In this document: positions 45,383-54,387 of the stretch, one piece after another
Layout: the number at the start of each line of letters is the position of its first letter
Numbering within the stretch: position 1 is the first letter of the stretch
From: Winogradskyella sp. MH6
Lineage (GTDB): Bacteria > Bacteroidota > Bacteroidia > Flavobacteriales > Flavobacteriaceae
Length of the DNA: 64,000 nt
NCBI RefSeq assembly: GCF_022810765.1
Contig: NZ_CP094494.1
Span: forward strand, 1,550,001 to 1,614,000
Direction of reading: 5' to 3'
Position numbers and translations under genes: made by a program
The notes under the pieces: generated by a model
Told to the model about the DNA's origin: nothing
Databases searched by the model: none
The model's input: the letters and a program-made list of their open reading frames with translations, nothing else

Positions 45383-45871
45383 TTATAATTTTCCTTTGGC
45401 TTTATCTACTTTTTCGGTAAGCTTTTCAATTTTATCTAACCACTTACCTTCATCAACAGGAGACAATTTACCTTTCTTTTTTAATTTTTCGTACTTCTTT
45501 TGGGCTTTTTTAAGATTGTCTTGTGCCTTTTTATAATTCTTTTGAAGCTTCTCCTTTTTCTTTAATGCCTTCTCAGCTTTCTTTTGTGCTTTTTCGGCCT
45601 TTTTTTGCGATTTTTCAGCTTTTCTCTTCTCTTTTTCTAGTTTTTTGGCTTCTTTTTCAGCTTTTTCAGCCTGTTTTAGTTTTTCAGAAATTACCGAAGC
45701 TTCTTTAAAAATAACTTCTTTTTCTTCAGTGCTTAAGGTGGCAGTAACATCTTCACCATTCAAGAATATTTTTTCCTTTTTTACTTCATATGTTTTTTCA
45801 CCTTTCTTTACTTCTTGTGAAAAACCAGTTAAATAAAATGCTAATAATAGTAGTATAATGTAATTTTTCAT
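45383..45871 (-). CDS. Secreted lysine/glutamate-rich coiled-coil protein
   Basis: This 162-residue protein has a signal peptide (1-18, ending GFSQ) and then a short conserved head (YEVKKEKIFLNGEDVTATLS) followed by a long K/E-rich helix (about 55-150). It is clearly related to the gene upstream (45884-46408): head, helix and tail (GKLSPVDEGKWLDKIEKL) line up. It lies 12 bp downstream of that paralogue and abuts the amidase gene. Periplasmic or surface filament-like helix is inferred. No enzyme motif. Confidence 0.65.
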   Translation of the reverse strand: MKNYIILLLLAFYLTGFSQEVKKGEKTYEVKKEKIFLNGEDVTATLSTEEKEVIFKEASVISEKLKQAEKAEKEAKKLEKEKRKAEKSQKKAEKAQKKAEKALKKKEKLQKNYKKAQDNLKKAQKKYEKLKKKGKLSPVDEGKWLDKIEKLTEKVDKAKGKL

Positions 45872-45883
45872 TTGTTCTTGGAG

Positions 45884-46408
45884 TTAATCAAATTTTTTTA
45901 ATTTGGATTTGGCTTCTTCAACCTCACTTTTTAATTTGTTGAGTTTTTCTTCCCAATCCTTAATATCGTTAGGGGAAAGTTCACCTTTACGTTTTAGTTT
46001 CTTATATTTTTTATACTCTTTATCGTATTTCTTTTTTAGTTCTATATAATTTTCTCTTGACTCTTTTTTAGCTTTTAGCTTATCTTCTAAGGCTTCTTTT
46101 TTGTCTTCTAATACCTTTTGTTTTTCTTGAGCCTCTTTTTCAATTTCTTCTTGGCGTTCCTTTTTTTCTTCAAGTTCTTTTTTAAGCTTTTCTGCTTCTT
46201 TTTCTGATTGTCTTTTTTTGTCAACTAATGCTTTTATCTTCTCTCTTTCGTCATAACTAAGGGTTTCAGTAATATTGTCACCGTTAGACTTTATTTTATT
46301 GCCTTTTACTTCGTATACGCTACCATCTTCTGTTATGATTTGCTCGTAACCTCCACAAGACACGAAGAGAATCAATAGCCATAAATATAAGATATTAATG
46401 AATTTCAT
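45884..46408 (-). CDS. Lysine/glutamate-rich coiled-coil lipoprotein
   Basis: This 174-residue lipoprotein has the lipobox ILFVSC (Cys18) and a head (YEVKGNKIKSNGDNITETLS) that matches the tandem neighbour, then a long Lys/Glu-rich single helix (about 60-145) and a shared tail (GELSPNDIKDWEEKLNKLK). Same strand and 12 bp from the neighbour, so the pair arose by tandem duplication; this copy is lipidated, whereas the other has an ordinary signal peptide. Antisense frames across these genes are composition artefacts. Confidence 0.65.
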   Translation of the reverse strand: MKFINILYLWLLILFVSCGGYEQIITEDGSVYEVKGNKIKSNGDNITETLSYDEREKIKALVDKKRQSEKEAEKLKKELEEKKERQEEIEKEAQEKQKVLEDKKEALEDKLKAKKESRENYIELKKKYDKEYKKYKKLKRKGELSPNDIKDWEEKLNKLKSEVEEAKSKLKKFD

Positions 46409-46481
46409 ATTTCATGTTTTTATGTTTAACTTACTATAAAGACACTAAGAATAGCCAAAAGTCACGGTGTTTATGATAGGT

Positions 46482-47630
46482 TTAACATTGTATTTTACAT
46501 AAAATTTCTGAAGCTTTTATTAAAGTCTCGTCAGTCTTGGCAAAACAAAACCGAAGCACCTTGTCATCTTTGCTATTTTCATTAAAAACAGAAAGAGGAA
46601 TACTCGCAATTTTGAATTCTTTTGTTAGATGTTTTGCAAAATCTACATCATGTTCATTAGTAATTTCTGAATAATCCAAGACCTGAAAATACGTGCCTTT
46701 TGATGGTGAAAATTTAAAACGAGATTCTGTGATTAAATTCAAAAATAAATCACGTTTTTGCTGAAAGAAATTATTCAAACCAAGATAAGTTTCGGTATCA
46801 GCCATATAATCTGCAATGCCTTTTTGCATTGGATGATTCACGGAAAACACATTGAATTGATGCACTTTTCTAAACTCGTTCATTAAGGATTCAGGTGCAC
46901 AGCAATACCCAATTTTCCAACCTGTATTATGAAATGTTTTTCCGAAGGAAGCTGTAATAAAGCTTCGTGATTTTAAATCCGGAAACTTGCAGGCACTATG
47001 ATGCTGTTTGTCATCAAAAACAATATGCTCATACACTTCATCACTCAAAACGATGATGTTGGTATCTTTGGTTAATTTTTCAAGTTGGAGCATGTCGTCT
47101 TCAGACCAAATTGTACCACTAGGATTATGAGGTGTGTTAACGATTATCATCTTGGTTTTAGACGAAATTTTTGAAGCCACTTCGTCCCAATTCATACGAT
47201 AATCTGGCGCAGATAATTGAATTGGAATTGTCTTTCCGCCATTAACTTCAATTGCAGGTTGGTAACAATCGTAAGCAGGTTTAAAAATTAGAACTTCGTC
47301 ATTTGGTTTTACAAAAGCTGAAATAATAGTGTAGATAGCCTGAGTTGCTCCAGCAGTAACCGTAATTTCGGTATCTGGATGGTAACTTGTATTGTAAAGT
47401 TGTTGAAATTTATTCGCAATAGCTAATCGCAAATCTAGATTACCAGCCATTGGTGCGTACTGGTTGTAGCCACTGTTCATAGCATTGGTAACCAGATCGT
47501 TTAATAGTTGCGGACTAGGATAATTTGGGAAACCTTGCGATAGGTTTAGGGCTTTGTATTCGTTGGCCAAAGCACTCATTACGGTAAAAATGGTAGTGCC
47601 TACATTGGGTAGTTTAGATTGGTGTTGCAT
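46482..47630 (-). CDS. Pyridoxal-phosphate aminotransferase (methionine/kynurenine type)
   Basis: This 382-residue class I/II aminotransferase is started at the ATG at 47630 (MQHQSKLPNVG); the 29 residues upstream in the frame look non-coding and run toward the divergent gene. Conserved blocks are LNLSQGFPNYP, TAGATQAIYT, NTPHNPSGTIW (PLP-binding) and the Schiff-base lysine in SFGKTFHNTGWKIGY. The pattern resembles YbdL/KYAT-like enzymes that use methionine or glutamine with 2-oxo acids; the omega-amidase gene nearby (44603-45382) fits the same salvage route. Substrate remains an inference. Confidence 0.88.
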   Translation of the reverse strand: MQHQSKLPNVGTTIFTVMSALANEYKALNLSQGFPNYPSPQLLNDLVTNAMNSGYNQYAPMAGNLDLRLAIANKFQQLYNTSYHPDTEITVTAGATQAIYTIISAFVKPNDEVLIFKPAYDCYQPAIEVNGGKTIPIQLSAPDYRMNWDEVASKISSKTKMIIVNTPHNPSGTIWSEDDMLQLEKLTKDTNIIVLSDEVYEHIVFDDKQHHSACKFPDLKSRSFITASFGKTFHNTGWKIGYCCAPESLMNEFRKVHQFNVFSVNHPMQKGIADYMADTETYLGLNNFFQQKRDLFLNLITESRFKFSPSKGTYFQVLDYSEITNEHDVDFAKHLTKEFKIASIPLSVFNENSKDDKVLRFCFAKTDETLIKASEILCKIQC

Positions 47631-47673
47631 AGACTGAAAGATACTAAATCTTAAAGTATTTCGTTTTGCTTTT

Positions 47674-48453
47674 ATGTCTAAATTAACCGCTTTACTTGCT
47701 TTTTTAACACTTCTCAATTGTCAGCAGAAAAGAGACAATAAAATTGAGGTTTTTCAAACAGAGATTCAACCAGAAATTGTTGAAGTTATTGAGCCTGTTG
47801 ATGATGTTAAAATGGACTCTTCAAAATTGAAACTTAATTTTAAACCTAAAGGGAATTATGCTTCAATTCTTCAGCAAATTTCAATAGACAAAGCTTACTT
47901 TAAAAATTTATATCACAGTAATCCGAACAAAGCTTTAGACTCGGTTTCGAGGTATATTTATTCTAAATTATTAAATGATATTGTGCCGCATTGGTACGGA
48001 ACAGAATGGGATTTTAATGGATATACCAACATACCAAAAAATGGCGAAATAGCTTGTGGTTATTTTGTGTCTACAACCTTGAAACATTTTGGTTTTAACT
48101 TAAATCGTTATAGAATGGCGCAAGCAGCAGGATTGGATGAGGCAAAACTGTTGCAGCCTAGAAATGCGCTTAAAGTCTTTTCAAATCTAACTTTTGAAGA
48201 GCTTAATCAGAAGCTGAATTTGGTTTACAAAGACGGACTTTACTTTGTGGGTTTGGATAATCACGTTGGTTATGTGTTGCTAAAAGATAAGGTGCCTTAT
48301 TTTTTACATTCGAGCTATTGTGTAGACCAAGTAGTTATTGAGTTAGCGGAAACTTCGCCTTGCTTTAGTTCTAACATCTATGTTTTTGCTGAGATTACAA
48401 CAAATGCGAGTCTGCTTAAAAAATGGATATTAAATGAAAGGCTTAACATCTAG
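47674..48453 (+). CDS. Lipoprotein with possible NlpC/papain-like cysteine peptidase core
   Basis: This 259-residue lipoprotein has the lipobox LTLLNC (Cys16) and a linker (about 17-55) ahead of a globular domain. GEIACGYFVSTTL (Cys128) and DNHVGYVLL (His197) have the order and spacing of the Cys-His dyad of NlpC/P60-like amidases or papain-fold peptidases. That is a motif match only; I see no third polar residue that I can name. It is divergent from the aminotransferase and 56 bp before the peptidase gene. The substrate could be cell-wall peptide. Confidence 0.55.
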   Translation: MSKLTALLAFLTLLNCQQKRDNKIEVFQTEIQPEIVEVIEPVDDVKMDSSKLKLNFKPKGNYASILQQISIDKAYFKNLYHSNPNKALDSVSRYIYSKLLNDIVPHWYGTEWDFNGYTNIPKNGEIACGYFVSTTLKHFGFNLNRYRMAQAAGLDEAKLLQPRNALKVFSNLTFEELNQKLNLVYKDGLYFVGLDNHVGYVLLKDKVPYFLHSSYCVDQVVIELAETSPCFSSNIYVFAEITTNASLLKKWILNERLNI

Positions 48454-48509
48454 TTGGGAATTGGTTTTAACATTCTTTCTATCTTTACAAAATCAATAAA
48501 ATATATACT

Positions 48510-50597
48510 ATGCGATTAATAAAATTACTCTGTTTTTTTGTTGTTTTTCAGGTGTCTGCTCAACAAGGTGGCATGTGGATTCCCTCACTTTTAGAAGGAA
48601 TGAATGAAGACGAAATGCAAAGCCTTGGTAGTAAATTAACTGCCAAAGACATTTACGATGTTAACAATTCTAGTCTTAAGGACGCTATTGGTCATTTTAA
48701 TGGTGGTTGTACCAGCGAAGTGATTTCAGACAAAGGTTTGGTGCTTACCAATCATCACTGTGGATTTAGCCAGATTCAGTCGCATTCGTCTTTAGAAAAC
48801 GATTACATAAAAAATGGATTTTGGGCAATGTCGCTCGAAGAGGAACTGCCAAATGAAGGTTTGTTTATTGAGTTTATAGTAAGCATTCACGATGTTACAG
48901 ATACGGTTTTAAATGGTGTAAACGATACTATGTCCGAAAAGGAAAAGCAATCCTTAATCACCAGAAACAGCAATGCTGCAATGGCATCTTGGTCAAAAGA
49001 AAATTGGCAAGACGTTAAAACAAAGTCGTTTTACGAAGGCAATCAATATTTCTTATTTGTAACTGAACGTTTTGAAGACATAAGATTGGTTGGTGCGCCA
49101 CCAAGCAGCATAGGTAAGTTTGGTAGCGATACAGATAACTGGGTGTTTCCAAGACATACAGGCGATTTTTCTATGTTCAGAATTTATGCTGATAAGAATA
49201 ACAGACCAGCAAAATACAGCAAAGACAATGTGCCTTACAAGCCAAAGCATTATTTACCTGTGTCGTTAGATGGTGTTGAAGAAGGTGATTTTACAATGGT
49301 TTTCGGCTTTCCTGGTCGTACCAATGAGTATTTACCAGCTGTAGCCATTGAGCATATCACTAAGGAATTCAATCCAACAAATATCGAAATTAGAGAAGCG
49401 GCTTTAAAAGTGATTGATGCCAATATGAAAGCCAGCGATGAGGTGCGTATTAAGTATGCGTCTAAACAAGCGAGAATTGCGAATGCCTGGAAAAAATGGA
49501 TTGGAGAAAACTTAGGAATCGAAAAAAGTGATGCTGTTGCAAAACGTCGTGAATTTGAAGCAACTTTTAAAAAAGCATTAAAGGAAAAGGGACTAGAAGC
49601 AAAGTATGGTCATATTTTACCTGAGTTTGATAAGCTTTACAAAGAATTTGGTCCAATAAATATTAAACGAAGAAATTTTGTTGAAGTCTTTTTAGTAACA
49701 AGTGAATTGATGCAAATGACCTTCAGAGCGTATCAGGTTGAACAAGCGCTGTTAGCAAATCCTGAAAGTTTAGAACGTGCCAAAGCAAGTTTAAAAGGCC
49801 GTATTGAAGGTATTCTGAAAAACTTTGATGCCAATGTAGATAAGGGTGTGTACTTAAATGTAATGCCATTATATGGAAAACCAGTTGATGCTTCAATCTA
49901 TAATAAAACGGCATTTACGGATTTAGATTCAGCTTTAAAATTATTAGAAGGTGATGCTGAAACTGTGATTAAAAACTTAAATGATGATGCGGCTTATGCT
50001 TATGCGAAACCTATTATTGATGAGTTTTTTAATACGATTGATGCAGAATTTCAACAAAAAAATGAAGCCATTTCAGCGTTACAAACTGAGTATATGACAG
50101 CCTTAATGAAAGCCTTACCAAACGAGCGTTATTTCCCTGATGCAAATAGTACGTTGCGTGTTACTTATGGTCAGGTTAGAGGGTATTCACCAAGAGATGC
50201 TGTGTACTACAGTCCTGTAACTTATTTAGAAGGTGTGGTGGAAAAGTATGTACCAGGTGATTATGAGTTTGATGTGCCACAGAAACTTTTAGACCTATAT
50301 AATACAAAGGATTATGGTCCTTATGCTGATAAAAACGGAAAAGTGCCAGTGTGCTTTTTAGGAACAAACCACACAACTGGTGGAAACTCTGGTAGTCCAG
50401 CTATTGATGCTGAAGGAAACTTGGTAGGTTTAAATTTTGACCGTGTTTGGGAAGGGACAATGAGCGATATGAACTACGATCCAGAAATCTGCCGAAACAT
50501 AATGGTAGATTTACGCTATGTACTTTTCATAGTCGATAAATATGCTGGTGCAAAACACTTAATTGATGAGATGACTTTGGTGCATCCTAAGAAGTAG
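48510..50597 (+). CDS. S46-family dipeptidyl-peptidase (DPP11-like)
   Basis: This 695-residue periplasmic serine peptidase removes dipeptides from the N-terminus of peptides. The signal peptide (1-18) ends VSAQ. The catalytic residues are in NHHCGFSQ (His82/83), DTDNWVFPRHTGDF (Asp) and GGNSGSP (Ser627). Eighteen residues after the Ser is Arg645 (LNFDRVWEG); in P. gingivalis DPP11 the equivalent is Arg673 and it confers Asp/Glu preference at P1, whereas DPP7 has Gly. It therefore looks like the DPP11 type, typical of asaccharolytic or protein-feeding Bacteroidota. Followed by a terminator. Confidence 0.93.
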   Translation: MRLIKLLCFFVVFQVSAQQGGMWIPSLLEGMNEDEMQSLGSKLTAKDIYDVNNSSLKDAIGHFNGGCTSEVISDKGLVLTNHHCGFSQIQSHSSLENDYIKNGFWAMSLEEELPNEGLFIEFIVSIHDVTDTVLNGVNDTMSEKEKQSLITRNSNAAMASWSKENWQDVKTKSFYEGNQYFLFVTERFEDIRLVGAPPSSIGKFGSDTDNWVFPRHTGDFSMFRIYADKNNRPAKYSKDNVPYKPKHYLPVSLDGVEEGDFTMVFGFPGRTNEYLPAVAIEHITKEFNPTNIEIREAALKVIDANMKASDEVRIKYASKQARIANAWKKWIGENLGIEKSDAVAKRREFEATFKKALKEKGLEAKYGHILPEFDKLYKEFGPINIKRRNFVEVFLVTSELMQMTFRAYQVEQALLANPESLERAKASLKGRIEGILKNFDANVDKGVYLNVMPLYGKPVDASIYNKTAFTDLDSALKLLEGDAETVIKNLNDDAAYAYAKPIIDEFFNTIDAEFQQKNEAISALQTEYMTALMKALPNERYFPDANSTLRVTYGQVRGYSPRDAVYYSPVTYLEGVVEKYVPGDYEFDVPQKLLDLYNTKDYGPYADKNGKVPVCFLGTNHTTGGNSGSPAIDAEGNLVGLNFDRVWEGTMSDMNYDPEICRNIMVDLRYVLFIVDKYAGAKHLIDEMTLVHPKK

Positions 50598-50619
50598 TAA
50601 TATATTATTTATAAAATTG

Positions 50620-50654
50620 AACCTCACAATCACCAATGTTTGTGAGGTTTTTTT
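50620..50654 (+). terminator. Terminator after the S46 peptidase gene
   Basis: AACCTCACA (50620-50628) / TGTGAGGTT (50641-50649) stem followed by a T-run. Confidence 0.85.
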
Positions 50655-50690
50655 ATGAAATATTTCTAAATAAAAAGACGTTATACATAA

Positions 50691-51461
50691 ATGAAAAAAC
50701 TACTACTTCTTTTATCAGTAATTATATGTCTTGCTTTTTCAAAATCTGATGAAGATTCTGTAAAGACAATTCATGTATTTGTAGCCTTGTGTGATAATGA
50801 TAACCAAGGTATTGTTCCGGTACCAAGCAAATTAGGAAATGGTCAAGGCCCAAAAAATAATTTGTATTGGGGAGCGCTTTACGGAGTTAAAACTTATTTT
50901 AAAAACTCTAAAGATTGGACTTTTGTTAAATCTATAAAAAGCGATAATTCAAAAATTTTAGAACGATTATTATTCAAACATAAATCATCCAATACTTTCT
51001 TACTAGCAGATGCTTATGATGGAAAACACATTAAGCAAACCACAATAGATTATATTGAAGCAACTGCTGGCAGAAACAGCTTTTCAATAACCTATAACTC
51101 AAGCAAACTTAATTTTGGTGGAGGCTCAGAACTATTGGCTTATGTTGGTCATGATGGACTGATGGATTTTAATGTTGAAGGCAATTTTTCACCTATCAAC
51201 AAAGCTAAACGTGACGCTATAGTATTAGCATGTGCTAGCAAATCTTATTATAAAACCTATTTCGAAAAAACCAAAGTGAATCCATTGGTGTGGACGACAG
51301 GATTGATGGCACCAGAGGCTTATACACTTAAAGCTTCTATTGATGGATGGATTTTAGGTGAGTCAGATGCTCAAATAGCTGAAGGAGCTGCGCAAGCTTA
51401 TCATAAATATCAAAAGTGTGGCATTAAAGGCGCAAGAAGATTGCTGGTTACTGGTTTTTAA
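50691..51461 (+). CDS. Secreted protein with caspase-like His/Cys pair
   Basis: This 256-residue protein has a signal peptide (about 1-18, ending AFSKS) and no lipobox. LLAYVGHDGLMDF (His154) and AIVLACASKSYY (Cys181) have the order of the His-Gly and Ala-Cys pair of caspase/clostripain-fold (clan CD) peptidases, each after a hydrophobic strand. The short mature length and lack of a recognised family mean this is a pattern-based guess. It stands alone between the peptidase terminator and the ahcY region. Confidence 0.5.
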   Translation: MKKLLLLLSVIICLAFSKSDEDSVKTIHVFVALCDNDNQGIVPVPSKLGNGQGPKNNLYWGALYGVKTYFKNSKDWTFVKSIKSDNSKILERLLFKHKSSNTFLLADAYDGKHIKQTTIDYIEATAGRNSFSITYNSSKLNFGGGSELLAYVGHDGLMDFNVEGNFSPINKAKRDAIVLACASKSYYKTYFEKTKVNPLVWTTGLMAPEAYTLKASIDGWILGESDAQIAEGAAQAYHKYQKCGIKGARRLLVTGF

Positions 51462-51510
51462 CTTCTCGATACAATTTGCTCGTGCCTCAGAAATCACTCG
51501 AAGTGACGAA
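51461..51510. repeat. Intergenic repeat, copy A
   Basis: Matches the reverse complement of 57764-57830 (shared cacttcgagtga and acttctcgata cores). It lies just after the secreted protein gene, next to the ahcY terminator. Confidence 0.6.
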
Positions 51511-51511
51511 T

Positions 51512-51542
51512 AAAAAATCCCAAACATTTCTGTTTGGGATTT
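51512..51542 (-). terminator. Terminator of ahcY
   Basis: AAATCCCAAACA (51515-51526) / TGTTTGGGATTT (51531-51542) perfect 12-bp stem followed by T-run on the minus strand. Confidence 0.85.
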
Positions 51543-51552
51543 GGTTTTATAT

Positions 51553-51580
51553 GAGATGCTGAAACAAGTTCAGCATGACA
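51553..51580. repeat. Intergenic palindrome (atgctgaa/ttcagcat type), copy
   Basis: ATGCTGAA(ACAAG)TTCAGCAT. The same core recurs in changed form at 57975-58000 and 60910-60930. Confidence 0.6.
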
Positions 51581-51588
51581 AGCCGATA

Positions 51589-52905
51589 TTAATATCTATA
51601 ATGCTCAGGTTTAAAAGGACCTTCAACTTCTACACCAATATATTTAGCTTGATCTGGTTTTAACTCAGTAAGCTCAACACCAATTTTTTCTAAGTGTAAT
51701 GCAGCTACTTTTTCATCTAAATGTTTTGGTAGCATATATACTTCGTTTTCATACTTATCAGAATGATTCCAAAGCTCTATTTGTGCTAAGGTTTGGTTTG
51801 TAAAAGAGTTACTCATTACAAAACTTGGGTGACCAGTTGCACAACCTAAGTTTACTAAACGTCCTTCTGCTAAAACAATAATATCATTACCATCTATAGT
51901 ATATTTATCTACTTGTGGTTTGATCGTGTTTTTAGTATTACCGTAGTTTTCATTTAACCAAGCCATTTGTATTTCGTTATCAAAATGACCAATGTTACAT
52001 ACTATGGTTTTATCTTTCATTGCTTTAAAGTGCTCTGCACGTACAATGTCTTTGTTTCCAGTTGTAGTAATTACGATATCTGCATTACCAACTACAGTTT
52101 CTAATTTTTTAACTTCAAAACCGTCCATTGCAGCTTGTAGCGCACAAATTGGATCAATCTCTGTTACTGTTACGATACTTCCAGCACCTTTAAAAGAGGC
52201 AGCTGTACCTTTACCAACATCTCCGTAACCACAAACTACAACGCGCTTACCAGCTAACATCACATCTGTTGCACGACGTATAGCATCTACAGCACTTTCG
52301 CGACAACCGTATTTGTTATCAAATTTAGATTTTGTTACCGAGTCGTTTACGTTAATAGCAGGCATTGGTAATGTACCGTTTTTAACACGCTCGTATAAAC
52401 GGTGTACACCAGTTGTAGTTTCTTCAGATAAACCTTTAATGCCAGAAGCTAATTCTGGGTATTTATCCAAAACCATATTCGTTAAATCTCCACCATCATC
52501 AAGAATCATGTTTAATGGCTTACGATCTTCTCCGAAAAATAAAGTTTGCTCGATACACCAGTCAAACTCTTCTTCAGTCATATCTTTCCAAGCATAAACA
52601 GCTGTTCCAGCTTCAGCAATTGCAGCAGCAGCTTGATCTTGCGTAGAGAAAATGTTACAGCTACTCCAAGTTACTTCTGCACCTAAAGCTTGTAATGTTT
52701 CAATTAAAACTGCAGTTTGAATGGTCATGTGTAAACAACCAGCAATACGTGCACCTTTTAAAGGTTGTTCGTTTTTATATTCTTCACGTAAGCTCATTAA
52801 ACCTGGCATTTCTGCTTCGGCTAATTCAATTTCTTTTCTTCCCCAAGCCGCAAGCGACATGTCTTTTACCTTATTTGGTACGTAAGCAACTGTTTTTGTA
52901 CTCAT
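51589..52905 (-). CDS. ahcY: Adenosylhomocysteinase
   Basis: This 438-residue NAD-dependent enzyme splits S-adenosylhomocysteine into adenosine and homocysteine, clearing the inhibitor of methyltransferases. I start at the ATG at 52905 ([20 protein letters not shown]), the usual N-terminus; an earlier in-frame TTG would add 24 Lys-rich residues. Landmarks are the substrate region [36 protein letters not shown], the NAD motif [13 protein letters not shown] (about 220-232) and the C-terminal [23 protein letters not shown] -7 box lies about 97 nt upstream, so the leader is longer than usual. Confidence 0.96.
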   Translation of the reverse strand: MSTKTVAYVPNKVKDMSLAAWGRKEIELAEAEMPGLMSLREEYKNEQPLKGARIAGCLHMTIQTAVLIETLQALGAEVTWSSCNIFSTQDQAAAAIAEAGTAVYAWKDMTEEEFDWCIEQTLFFGEDRKPLNMILDDGGDLTNMVLDKYPELASGIKGLSEETTTGVHRLYERVKNGTLPMPAINVNDSVTKSKFDNKYGCRESAVDAIRRATDVMLAGKRVVVCGYGDVGKGTAASFKGAGSIVTVTEIDPICALQAAMDGFEVKKLETVVGNADIVITTTGNKDIVRAEHFKAMKDKTIVCNIGHFDNEIQMAWLNENYGNTKNTIKPQVDKYTIDGNDIIVLAEGRLVNLGCATGHPSFVMSNSFTNQTLAQIELWNHSDKYENEVYMLPKHLDEKVAALHLEKIGVELTELKPDQAKYIGVEVEGPFKPEHYRY

Positions 52906-53001
52906 TTCTTTTCTTTCTTTTTTAAATTGTTTGCCTTTGGGTTTAGCCTTGAATTGGTTAAATTCGTCCACAAACAAATGCTAAATCGGCCTTAGGCGAT
53001 G

Positions 53002-53009
53002 CAAAGATA
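53002..53009 (-). promoter_or_regulatory. -7 element (TATCTTTG) upstream of ahcY
   Basis: Minus-strand match to TAnnTTTG, giving a leader of about 90 nt. I saw no known riboswitch fold in the leader. Confidence 0.45.
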
Positions 53010-53032
53010 ATCAATAGCTTTTAGAATATTAA

Positions 53033-53659
53033 ATGCCACTCTATAAATCCATTAGTGTAAATTCACAAACTACTGTTAAAATCTGGAAGATTGAAGAATC
53101 TTATGATGAGCTATTTGAATCTTTAGACTTAAAACCTCAAAGCTTGGATCGTGTTTTAGGCATGAAAAGTGAATTGCACCAACGTGGATTTTTAAGCGTC
53201 AGACATTTGCTTCGTGAGTTTGGTTACACAGACCAGGATTTATTTTATGATGATAACGGAAAACCGCACCTTAAAGATGGTAACCATATTTCTATAACAC
53301 ACAGTTTTACGTTCTCTGGTGTTATTGTTAGTGATAAGGAAGTCGGTATAGATATTGAAATGCAGCGCGATAAAATTGCAGTTATTGCGCATAAGTTCGT
53401 GGACTATGAGTTTAATTATCTCGACAAATCTGCTGACGACTACATCAATAAACTTACTGTAATTTGGGGAATTAAAGAATCGTTGTATAAGCTTTTTGCA
53501 ACACCTGGCATGTTATTTAAAGAACATTTTTTAGTGATTCCATTCACGTTCGATGATGGCGAAACCATTGCTTGGATAGATTATAAAGGCAGAAAATACA
53601 GATACAATACTGCGTTTTTAGAGTTTGAAGGCTTTACATGTGCATACGTTGTTCCTTAA
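53033..53659 (+). CDS. 4'-phosphopantetheinyl transferase family protein
   Basis: This 208-residue enzyme transfers the phosphopantetheine arm from CoA to carrier proteins. The signature motifs are VGIDIEMQRDK (about 103-113) and WGIKESLYKLFATPG (about 143-157), giving the Asp/Glu/Lys Mg-CoA site. Length suggests the Sfp type rather than the AcpS type, which is about 120 residues. It heads a run of seven co-directional genes (53033-57754) with gaps of under 5 bp at the next steps. Confidence 0.9.
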   Translation: MPLYKSISVNSQTTVKIWKIEESYDELFESLDLKPQSLDRVLGMKSELHQRGFLSVRHLLREFGYTDQDLFYDDNGKPHLKDGNHISITHSFTFSGVIVSDKEVGIDIEMQRDKIAVIAHKFVDYEFNYLDKSADDYINKLTVIWGIKESLYKLFATPGMLFKEHFLVIPFTFDDGETIAWIDYKGRKYRYNTAFLEFEGFTCAYVVP

Positions 53660-53662
53660 TCT

Positions 53663-54385
53663 ATGACCATCTATTCTCACATAAAAACTTCTATAGCAGA
53701 AGCTAAAAGGTTACTGGCGGTTTTAATCGATCCAGATAAAACACAACTTGACACTATTGAAGGTATTGTAGCAAAAATCAATCAATCTATAGCAACTCAC
53801 ATTTTTGTTGGAGGCAGTGAAGTGGATGAAGGTGTTACAGAAGTTTTGGTAAAAGCTATCAAACATCATACAGAGTTACCTATAATTTTGTTTCCAGGAG
53901 ATGTAACTCAAATTACGGATAAGGCTGATGGTATTCTGTTTTTGTCATTAATCTCAGGTCGAAATCCGGATTACCTCATTGGTAAACATGTTGAAGCGGT
54001 TTCTAAATTAGTCAAAACGCAACTGGAAGTACTTCCAACAGGATATATTCTTATTGAAAACGGAAAGCAAACTGCCGTAGAACGTGTAAGCAATACCAAA
54101 CCCTTAAGTAGAACGAATAAGCAACATATTGCTGATACAGCTAAAGCAGGAGCATTTTTAGGTATGCAATTAATCTACCTTGAAGCTGGCAGCGGAGCAA
54201 CGCATCCTATAGAGCCTGAAATTATTTCTGCAGTAAAACAGGAATTAAACATACCTCTTATTGTTGGAGGTGGTATTAGATCTAAAGCACAATTAGAAGC
54301 AGCGTATGAAGCAGGAGCCAATCTTGTGGTCATTGGCACTGCCTTTGAGAATAATCAACATTTTTTTGAACAACTAAAATCATAA
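53663..54385 (+). CDS. pcrB: Geranylgeranylglyceryl / heptaprenylglyceryl phosphate synthase
   Basis: This 240-residue TIM-barrel prenyltransferase joins a prenyl diphosphate to glycerol-1-phosphate, the first committed step of archaeal ether lipids. Bacteroidota carry a group whose enzymes use GGPP. Conserved blocks are LLAVLIDPDKTQ, HIFVGGSEVDEGVTE, IILFPGDVTQI and the phosphate loop PLIVGGGIRSKAQLEAAY. It starts 3 bp after the PPTase gene. The prenyl synthase at 12533-13507, which looks C20-type, could supply the substrate. The physiological product in bacteria of this group is uncertain. Confidence 0.9.
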   Translation: MTIYSHIKTSIAEAKRLLAVLIDPDKTQLDTIEGIVAKINQSIATHIFVGGSEVDEGVTEVLVKAIKHHTELPIILFPGDVTQITDKADGILFLSLISGRNPDYLIGKHVEAVSKLVKTQLEVLPTGYILIENGKQTAVERVSNTKPLSRTNKQHIADTAKAGAFLGMQLIYLEAGSGATHPIEPEIISAVKQELNIPLIVGGGIRSKAQLEAAYEAGANLVVIGTAFENNQHFFEQLKS

Positions 54386-54387
54386 TC

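Noticed and set aside
45523..45836. Phe/Ser-rich plus-strand frames opposite the Lys/Glu-rich genes
   Set aside because: Low-complexity composition follows from the reverse complement of AAA/GAA-rich coding sequence.
52906..53001. Leader of ahcY considered as a SAH or SAM riboswitch
   Set aside because: I could not match the conserved core of any known SAH/SAM class by eye; a covariance search would be needed.
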